From Oscillospiraceae bacterium (GTDB lineage Bacteria > Bacillota > Clostridia > Oscillospirales > Oscillospiraceae), in NCBI GenBank assembly GCA_031288675.1, contig JAITQY010000031.1, positions 1 to 10,402 of the forward strand: a stretch of DNA of 10,402 nucleotides, given 5' to 3'. The position numbers and the translations under genes were made by a program. The notes under the pieces are model-generated. The model worked only from the letters and a program-made list of their open reading frames with translations, searched no databases and was not told where the DNA came from. This document shows positions 5,580 to 10,402 of the stretch, piece after piece. Numbering within the stretch: position 1 is the stretch's first letter; each line of letters opens with the position of its first letter.

Positions 5580-7043
5580 ATGGACATATCACACATTGGG
5601 ATGAAAACCCTTAAAATGATAAATAAGCCGCGCGGAATCAAAGGGCGGTGGCTGATAAACAGCCTTACCGTCGTTGTTGCTATCGTGCTTACAGGGGTTA
5701 TCGCATACTCCGTTTCTATTTCCTCGTACTATTACAGCGGAATGAAAGCGAGCCTTGAAACTAAGGCTAAAACGGCTTCGGACTTTTTTCAGGATTACAT
5801 CTCACGCACCTATGCGGAGTACTATCAAACCGCTTACGCATACTCCGAACGCTTTGACGAACGCGACAGGATAGAACTGCAATTTGTCAGCGCGGCTGGC
5901 AGAGTGGAAACTTCTACATACGGTATAACCGCCGGAACGCGTCCGGGTACGCCCGAAATCACCGAAGCGTTAGAAACCAAAAGGCTTGCGGGGTGGAGCG
6001 GCAACAACCCAAAAACCGGCGAGCGTATCCTCGCAGTAAGCAGTCCGATAATCAATTCAGACGGTCGGCTGATAGGGCTGATGCGCTATGTGTCGTCACT
6101 GTCCGCCGTCGATAAACTTGTGGTATTGCACGTAGGCGCGGCGACCGGTATCGGACTGCTGATAATAATAGCGGTTATCAGCGCGAACCTTTTCTTTATA
6201 CGCTCTATCATTGCGCCGGTGCAGGAGGTTACGGCTATGACGCGCTCAATCGCGGACGGAGGCTACGGTGCGCGTATTGAGAATAACTACGGCGATGAAA
6301 TCGGTGAAATGGTCGAATCGATAAATGAGATGTCGGTTAAAATCAGCCAAACGGAAAAACTCAAAACAGAGTTCATATCCACAGTGTCGCACGAGCTTCG
6401 TACTCCGCTCACCGCAATCACAGGGTGGAGCGAAACGTTGCTTTATGACGATGCTCTTAAATCGGAGGCGCGGCGCGGATTGTCGATAATTCTAAAGGAA
6501 TCTCAGCGCCTTGCCGCTATGGTCGAAGAACTGCTTGACGTTACGCGTATTGAGGAAGGTCGGTTCACGGTGCGCCTTGAAGATACGGACGTCGAAACGC
6601 TGCTTGACGAGGCGATTACGACCTATGCGGAGGTGTTCCGCAGCGCAGGATTAAAGTTAGAGTATATTCCGCTGGAAGACCCGCTTCCGGTTATACCCGG
6701 CGACCCTGTGCGCCTGAAACAGGTGTTCCTGAATATCCTTGACAATGCCGCAAAGTACGGACGCAGCGGCGGTAAAATAGTGATAAACTGCGGCTTGGTC
6801 ACTGAAGATAAAAAAGACTATACGGAGGTCACCGTTCGCGACTTCGGAAGCGGTATACCGGAGGACGAATTAGAGTTCGTCAAGTATAAGTTCTATAAAG
6901 GTTCATCTAAGGAACGCGGAAGCGGAATCGGGCTGGCGGTTTGCGACGAAATCATTAAGCGTCACCGCGGAAAACTTATCATAGAAAACGCGTCCGACGA
7001 AGACGGAGGGGTAATTGTAAGGATACAGTTACCGGTTACATAA
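5580..7043 (+). CDS. Membrane sensor histidine kinase, no adjacent response regulator
   Basis: This 487-residue protein has the classic layout. TM1 spans about 24-47, an extracytoplasmic sensor about 48-180, TM2 about 182-207 and a HAMP linker about 210-252. The dimerisation/phosphoacceptor domain has FISTVSHELRTPL with His271. The ATPase domain has an N box around Asn385/Asn389 (NILDNAAKYG), a G1 box DFGSGIP (421-427) and a G2 box GSGIGL (447-452). All catalytic motifs look intact. It should autophosphorylate on His271 in response to an outside signal and pass phosphate to a response regulator. No regulator gene lies on either side within the window (acyl-CoA ligase fusion before, metF after), so the partner is elsewhere. 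The ATG at 5580 is favoured by AAGGA (5567-5571) at 8 nt. An internal ATG at 5601 is possible but has a poorer site. The sensor domain may be a Cache-like fold, but no ligand motif is evident. Confidence 0.94.
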   Translation: MDISHIGMKTLKMINKPRGIKGRWLINSLTVVVAIVLTGVIAYSVSISSYYYSGMKASLETKAKTASDFFQDYISRTYAEYYQTAYAYSERFDERDRIELQFVSAAGRVETSTYGITAGTRPGTPEITEALETKRLAGWSGNNPKTGERILAVSSPIINSDGRLIGLMRYVSSLSAVDKLVVLHVGAATGIGLLIIIAVISANLFFIRSIIAPVQEVTAMTRSIADGGYGARIENNYGDEIGEMVESINEMSVKISQTEKLKTEFISTVSHELRTPLTAITGWSETLLYDDALKSEARRGLSIILKESQRLAAMVEELLDVTRIEEGRFTVRLEDTDVETLLDEAITTYAEVFRSAGLKLEYIPLEDPLPVIPGDPVRLKQVFLNILDNAAKYGRSGGKIVINCGLVTEDKKDYTEVTVRDFGSGIPEDELEFVKYKFYKGSSKERGSGIGLAVCDEIIKRHRGKLIIENASDEDGGVIVRIQLPVT

Positions 7044-7048
7044 CGCCA

Positions 7049-7082
7049 TTTTTGCAAGTTGCGATATATGAACTTGCAAAAA
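7049..7082. terminator. 12-bp inverted repeat after the kinase gene, possible terminator
   Basis: TTTTTGCAAGTT (7049-7060) is the exact reverse complement of AACTTGCAAAAA (7071-7082), with a 10-nt loop, starting 5 bases after the stop codon. The stem is A/T-rich and lacks a following T-run on the + strand; on the minus strand it would be followed by only a few A residues. It may be a weak terminator or a protein site separating the kinase from metF. Confidence 0.4.
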
Positions 7083-7170
7083 AGCTGTTGAATTTTCACA
7101 GAATAAGTTTTAGCTCTGCCTGCGCTATTTGTGGATTATATGAAAACAATTTTTGGATGAAGAAAATATC

Positions 7171-7199
7171 TTGAAATTGTGAAAGCATTATGTTATACT
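7171..7199 (+). promoter_or_regulatory. Sigma-A-type promoter for metF
   Basis: TTGAAA (7171-7176), 17 bp, TATACT (7194-7199), followed by an A/T-rich start region. The ATG of metF lies 40 bp downstream. No leader RNA structure fits in this short space, so a riboswitch is not indicated. Confidence 0.8.
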
Positions 7200-7239
7200 A
7201 TAGATAATACTTAAAACAAAACACAAGGAGTCTGTAAAG

Positions 7240-8193
7240 ATGGCTAAGAAAGTCAATGAAATTATGAAAGAACGTATGGCATTCAGCTTTGAAGTGTTCC
7301 CGCCTAAGACCGATAAGGGTATGGAAACGCTTACAAAAACTGATGGCGTTCTTGACAAACTTTGTACACTGAACCCCGATTACATCAGCTGTACTTACGG
7401 CGCGGGCGGTACGAACGTCGGCGCTAACCTTGCGACGCTTGACGCTATCAAAGCGCACGCGGGCGTGACCCCGATTACCCACTTTACCTGCATCGGCAAC
7501 ACCAAGCAGGGAATCAAAGACCAGCTCCAGCAGTACCTTGATCACGGCATTGACCACATTCTTGCCCTGCGCGGCGACCTTCCCTTCGGCTGGTCAGGAA
7601 CCGGCGGCGACCTGCGCTATGCTACCGAGCTGGTTAAATTCATCCGTGACTCCTTTGGCGATAAGTTCACTATCGCTGTTGCCGGTTCGCCGGAGGGTCA
7701 CATCTCCTGCCGCAGCATTGAGGCTGACATCAGCTTCCTGAAGCAGAAGCAGGACGATGGCGCTGACTTTATTATGACTCAGCTCTGCTGGGATATGGAT
7801 CAGTTCCGCTGGTGGATGGACGCTATCCGCGCCGCGGGCATCACCCTGCCGGTGGACGTGGGCATTATGCCGGTTCTGGACGCTCGCGCCACTATCAATA
7901 TGGCTCTTAGCCGCAACGGCTGCGTTATGCCGCGTGAACTCAGCGTACTCATCAGCAAGTACTGGACGTTCCCGGATCCGTTTACTGCCGACGCGGAAGC
8001 AAAAGACGCAAAAAGCGACGCCGCCTATGCGCAGAAGAAGGCCGACTTCAAAGAGGCGGGTATTGAGTACACCATCGGTCTCATTGACGAGTACCGTGTA
8101 GCGGGTATCAGCGGTATCCATCTGTACGCTCTTAACAAATACGAGGATGTTGACCGTATTGTTAAAGAATCCGGAATCATCGACCTTATCTAA
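7240..8193 (+). CDS. metF: Methylenetetrahydrofolate reductase
   Basis: This 317-residue protein is full length for bacterial MetF, a TIM-barrel flavoenzyme that reduces 5,10-methylene-THF to 5-methyl-THF. The N-terminal motif FSFEVFPPKT contains the expected catalytic Glu (residue 18). ALRGDLP (about 109-115), the segment around FTIAVAGSPEGH and VDVGIMPV are family hallmarks. 5-Methyl-THF feeds methionine synthesis and, in acetogens, the corrinoid-protein methyltransferase step of acetyl-CoA synthesis. With fhs and fchA downstream, the cluster covers formate activation, cyclisation and methyl formation. The methylene-THF dehydrogenase (folD) is not visible here. The ATG at 7240 has AAGGAG (7225-7230) at 9 nt. 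Whether the enzyme pairs with a MetV-type partner, as in some acetogens, cannot be judged, since no metV lies in the window. Confidence 0.96.
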   Translation: MAKKVNEIMKERMAFSFEVFPPKTDKGMETLTKTDGVLDKLCTLNPDYISCTYGAGGTNVGANLATLDAIKAHAGVTPITHFTCIGNTKQGIKDQLQQYLDHGIDHILALRGDLPFGWSGTGGDLRYATELVKFIRDSFGDKFTIAVAGSPEGHISCRSIEADISFLKQKQDDGADFIMTQLCWDMDQFRWWMDAIRAAGITLPVDVGIMPVLDARATINMALSRNGCVMPRELSVLISKYWTFPDPFTADAEAKDAKSDAAYAQKKADFKEAGIEYTIGLIDEYRVAGISGIHLYALNKYEDVDRIVKESGIIDLI

Positions 8194-8201
8194 ATATATG
8201 T

Positions 8202-8240
8202 ACCCTCGCCGACGCGGTTAATGCCGGGTTAAGCGAGGGT
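8202..8240 (+). terminator. Hairpin between metF and fhs, possible partial terminator
   Basis: ACCCTCGC (8202-8209) pairs with GCGAGGGT (8233-8240) around a 23-nt loop, followed by TTATT. The stem is only 8 bp and the U-tract is interrupted, so partial read-through from metF into fhs is plausible. This fits the absence of a recognisable promoter before fhs. Confidence 0.5.
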
Positions 8241-8256
8241 TTATTGCGATTGATCG

Positions 8257-8275
8257 GGGCGGGGATTACCCGCCC
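8257..8275. repeat. GC-rich palindrome upstream of fhs, relative of 5452-5470
   Basis: GGGCGGG (8257-8263) pairs with CCCGCCC (8269-8275) around GATTA. Compared with 5452-5470 the layout is identical, and one stem pair changes from A-T to G-C on both sides, preserving pairing. It sits about 40 nt before the fhs start codon. It may be a dispersed intergenic repeat or an mRNA processing or stability element. Confidence 0.6.
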
Positions 8276-8316
8276 TTAGCAAGGTAAATAAACACATTGA
8301 AAGGACATTCTGTACA

Positions 8317-10002
8317 ATGAAGACTGATATTGAAATCGCCCAGGAACAAGCGGGTAACATGAAAAAAATTACCGAGATTGCCAACAAACTGTCCATTCCG
8401 GAAGACTACGTCGAGCAATACGGTAACTATAAGGCGAAAATCGACTACAAGCTGCTTGAGGACTTAAAGGATAAGCCCAACGGCAAGTTGATTCTTGTAA
8501 CGGCTATTACTCCTACCCCGGCTGGTGAAGGCAAAACCACGACGACAGTCGGCGTCGGCGACGGACTGGCTAAGCTCGGCAAAAAGACGGTCATCGCGCT
8601 GCGTGAGCCGTCGCTCGGTCCCGTATTCGGCGTTAAGGGCGGCGCTGCCGGCGGCGGATACGCTCAGGTCGTCCCGATGGAGGACATCAACCTTCACTTC
8701 ACAGGCGACTTCCACGCAATCGGCGCGGCTAACAACCTGCTTGCCGCTATGCTTGATAACCACATTTATCAGGGCAACGCTCTGAACATTGACCCTAAGC
8801 GTATCGTATGGCGCCGCGTCGTCGATATGAACGACCGTCAGCTCCGTAACGTAGTAGACGGACTTGGCGGCAGAGGCGACGGCGTAGTGCGCGAGGACGG
8901 CTACGACATTACCGTAGCCAGCGAGGTTATGGCGGTTCTCTGTCTGTCAAAGGACGTTACCGACCTGAAAACGCGTCTCGGTAAAATGATCGTTGCGTAC
9001 ACGCGCGATAAGAAGCCTGTCACGGCGGCTGACCTTAACGCGAACGGCGCGATGGCTGCTCTGCTTAAAGACGCGCTTAAGCCGAACCTTGTTCAGACGC
9101 TTGAGAATACTCCTGCGTTTATCCATGGCGGACCGTTCGCTAACATCGCGCACGGCTGTAACAGCGTTACCGCGACGCGCCTTGCGCTTAAACTTGGCGA
9201 GTATTGCGTCACTGAAGCCGGATTCGGCGCGGATCTCGGCGCGGAAAAATTCTGCGACATCAAGTGCCGTATGGCAGGATTGAAGCCGGACGCGGTAGTT
9301 ATCGTCGCTACTGTCCGCGCTCTCAAAATGCACGGCGGAGTACCTAAGAATGAACTCGGCAACGGTGAAAACCTTGACGCGCTGAAGAAGGGTCTGCCCA
9401 ACCTGCTCCGTCACGTAGAGAATATTACCAAAGTATTTAAGCTTCCAGCGGTCGTCGCGATAAACGCGTTCCCGACCGACACCAAAGCGGAACTTGACCT
9501 TGTTGAGTCCGAGTGCAAGAAGCTCGGCGTTAACGTCGCCCTCTCCGAAGTATGGGCAAAAGGCGGCGCGGGCGGCGAAGCGCTCGCTAAGGAAGTTATC
9601 CGCCTTGCGGAAAGCGGCGCGGCAAAAGAGTTTACGCAGTCCTACGAGCTGAACATCTCCATTAAGGATAAGCTCGACACGATTGCTAAGCGTATTTACC
9701 ACGCTGACGGTGTGGAGCTTATCGGCTCTGCCGTTAACCAAATCAAAGAGCTTACCGCGCTTGGATTCGATAACCTGCCTATCTGTATGGCTAAGACACA
9801 GTACAGCTTCTCTGACGACGCGGCGAAGCTCGGCGCGCCGGAGAACTTCAAGGTTACGGTTCGCAACCTGAAAGTCAGCGCCGGAGCAGGATTTATCGTT
9901 GCGCTCACTGGCGAAGTTATGACTATGCCGGGTCTGCCTAAGGTTCCGTCAGCTGAAAAAATCGACATTGACGCGACAGGCAAAATCAGCGGATTGTTCT
10001 AA
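8317..10002 (+). CDS. fhs: Formate-tetrahydrofolate ligase (formyltetrahydrofolate synthetase)
   Basis: This 561-residue protein matches the usual 555-560 residue length. The enzyme joins formate to THF using ATP to give 10-formyl-THF. This is the formate-activating step of the Wood-Ljungdahl methyl branch, or the ATP-yielding reverse step in purine and amino-acid fermenters. Visible hallmarks are the nucleotide loop TPAGEGKTTTT (about 67-77), the signature EPSLGPVFGVKGGAAGGGYAQ with the following HFTGDFHAI, the segment IAHGCNSVTATRLALKL, VATVRALKMHGG, and a C-terminal TGEVMTMPGLPKVP. The ATG at 8317 has AAGGA (8301-8305) 11 nt upstream. No clear promoter lies between metF and fhs, so read-through from the metF promoter is likely. 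The gene is intact and follows the order metF-fhs-fchA. Its presence does not by itself prove acetogenesis. Confidence 0.98.
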   Translation: MKTDIEIAQEQAGNMKKITEIANKLSIPEDYVEQYGNYKAKIDYKLLEDLKDKPNGKLILVTAITPTPAGEGKTTTTVGVGDGLAKLGKKTVIALREPSLGPVFGVKGGAAGGGYAQVVPMEDINLHFTGDFHAIGAANNLLAAMLDNHIYQGNALNIDPKRIVWRRVVDMNDRQLRNVVDGLGGRGDGVVREDGYDITVASEVMAVLCLSKDVTDLKTRLGKMIVAYTRDKKPVTAADLNANGAMAALLKDALKPNLVQTLENTPAFIHGGPFANIAHGCNSVTATRLALKLGEYCVTEAGFGADLGAEKFCDIKCRMAGLKPDAVVIVATVRALKMHGGVPKNELGNGENLDALKKGLPNLLRHVENITKVFKLPAVVAINAFPTDTKAELDLVESECKKLGVNVALSEVWAKGGAGGEALAKEVIRLAESGAAKEFTQSYELNISIKDKLDTIAKRIYHADGVELIGSAVNQIKELTALGFDNLPICMAKTQYSFSDDAAKLGAPENFKVTVRNLKVSAGAGFIVALTGEVMTMPGLPKVPSAEKIDIDATGKISGLF

Positions 10003-10025
10003 ATTTCAGTTCAAACCAAAATTAT

Positions 10026-10048
10026 GGGGACGCGCGGCGCGCGTCCCT
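10026..10048 (+). terminator. GC-rich hairpin between fhs and fchA
   Basis: GGGACGCGC (10027-10035) pairs with GCGCGTCCC (10039-10047) around a 3-nt loop, extendable by a G-T pair. No T-run follows, so it may reduce rather than end transcription into fchA, or mark an mRNA processing point. It also resembles the GC-rich intergenic palindromes at 5452 and 8257, but is less similar to them than they are to each other. Confidence 0.45.
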
Positions 10049-10098
10049 GATTAACACACAACGGAGTTCCTTTGCCGGAGTTCCGGATGAGGTTTACA

Positions 10099-10402
10099 AT
10101 GCACGACAAACTAATTGACGGAACAGTACAACAGTTCATAACGGTACTGGCAAGCAAAGCTCCTGCGCCCGGCGGCGGCGGCGCAAGCGCGCTTGTCGGC
10201 GCGGTCGGCGCCGCTTTAGGCAACATGGTCGGCGCGCTTACGCTCGGCAAGAAAAAATACGCTGATGTTGAGGATCGCATAAACTGGCTTATTGAGCAAA
10301 CTACCGCTGTTCAGTCCGGACTGCTTGACTGTATCGACCGCGACGCGGAGGAATTCGTGCCGCTCGCTAAGGCGTACTCTATCCCTAAGGACGACCCTTC
10401 CC
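10099..10402 (+). CDS. fchA: Methenyltetrahydrofolate cyclohydrolase / formiminotransferase-cyclodeaminase family, N-terminal part (3' end outside the window)
   Basis: From the ATG at 10099 the frame runs open to the window edge (101 complete codons). The N-terminus (MHDKLIDGTVQQFITVLASK) is followed by APAPGGGGASALVGAVGAALGNMVGALT, the Gly-rich folate-binding signature of the cyclodeaminase/FchA fold. Next come KYADVEDRI and the DRDAEEFVPLAKAY region, typical of FchA. In Clostridia this family supplies 5,10-methenyl-THF cyclohydrolase, interconverting 10-formyl-THF and methenyl-THF, the step after Fhs. GAGG at 10089-10092, 6 nt upstream, supports this start. Cyclodeaminase activity in histidine breakdown is the alternative, but the position directly after fhs favours the cyclohydrolase. 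About 100 residues of the family's roughly 200 are visible. Confidence 0.93.
   Translation, partial: MHDKLIDGTVQQFITVLASKAPAPGGGGASALVGAVGAALGNMVGALTLGKKKYADVEDRINWLIEQTTAVQSGLLDCIDRDAEEFVPLAKAYSIPKDDPS

Noticed and set aside
5423..5614. 63-codon open frame in the kinase leader
   Set aside because: It runs through 7-nt repeats and the palindrome, lacks a ribosome binding site and has no recognisable protein features.
8241..8316. Promoter directly upstream of fhs
   Set aside because: TTGATC and TTGAAA occur, but no -10-like hexamer lies 16-18 bp after either. TACAAT at 8313 is too close and overlaps the start codon.
8947..9741. 264-codon open frame on the minus strand inside fhs
   Set aside because: It lies wholly opposite a highly conserved fhs, has no plausible ribosome binding site or family motif, and long antisense frames are common opposite GC-biased codons.

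Overview
The window reads as a stretch of chromosome from an anaerobic member of the Bacillota (Clostridia-like, perhaps from gut or rumen). The basis is a T-box leader RNA, sigma-A-type promoters with TTGACA and TATAAT-like boxes at exactly 17 bp, strong AGGAG-type ribosome binding sites, and a folate one-carbon gene run (metF, fhs, fchA) typical of acetogenic or folate-fermenting Clostridia. All genes lie on the + strand. I see no rRNA, tRNA, CRISPR array, transposase or phage gene.

Layout: (1) 1-309 is the 3' end of a NifU/IscU-type Fe-S scaffold gene, followed by a long hairpin. (2) 582-2096 encodes a sodium:solute symporter behind its own promoter at 477-505. An 11-bp inverted repeat overlaps the -35 box. 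(3) 2146-2490 is a promoter plus a complete T-box riboswitch, with Stem I, a probable CUC (Leu) specifier, antiterminator and terminator. It precedes 2525-5173, one 882-residue reading frame that fuses a sugar-isomerase-like TIM barrel to an AMP-forming acyl-CoA ligase. (4) 5206-5579 holds a hairpin, a consensus promoter and a leader of about 270 nt rich in degenerate 7-nt tandem repeats around a palindrome. (5) 5580-7043 is a membrane sensor histidine kinase with no response regulator beside it in the window. (6) 7171-10402 holds metF, fhs and the start of fchA, the tetrahydrofolate-linked one-carbon branch used in the methyl branch of the Wood-Ljungdahl pathway.

The most notable element is the T-box. 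These RNAs sense uncharged tRNA and normally control aminoacyl-tRNA synthetases or amino-acid biosynthesis and transport genes. Here the first gene downstream is an acyl-CoA ligase fusion. If the specifier is Leu, a coherent but untested idea is that leucine starvation switches on activation of a branched-chain acid such as isovalerate, which some anaerobes reductively carboxylate to leucine. The symporter and the T-box gene share a nearly identical block of about 24 nt around the -35 region, so they may be co-expressed, with the symporter possibly importing the acid. The metF-fhs-fchA group looks like an ordinary, separately expressed one-carbon cluster.
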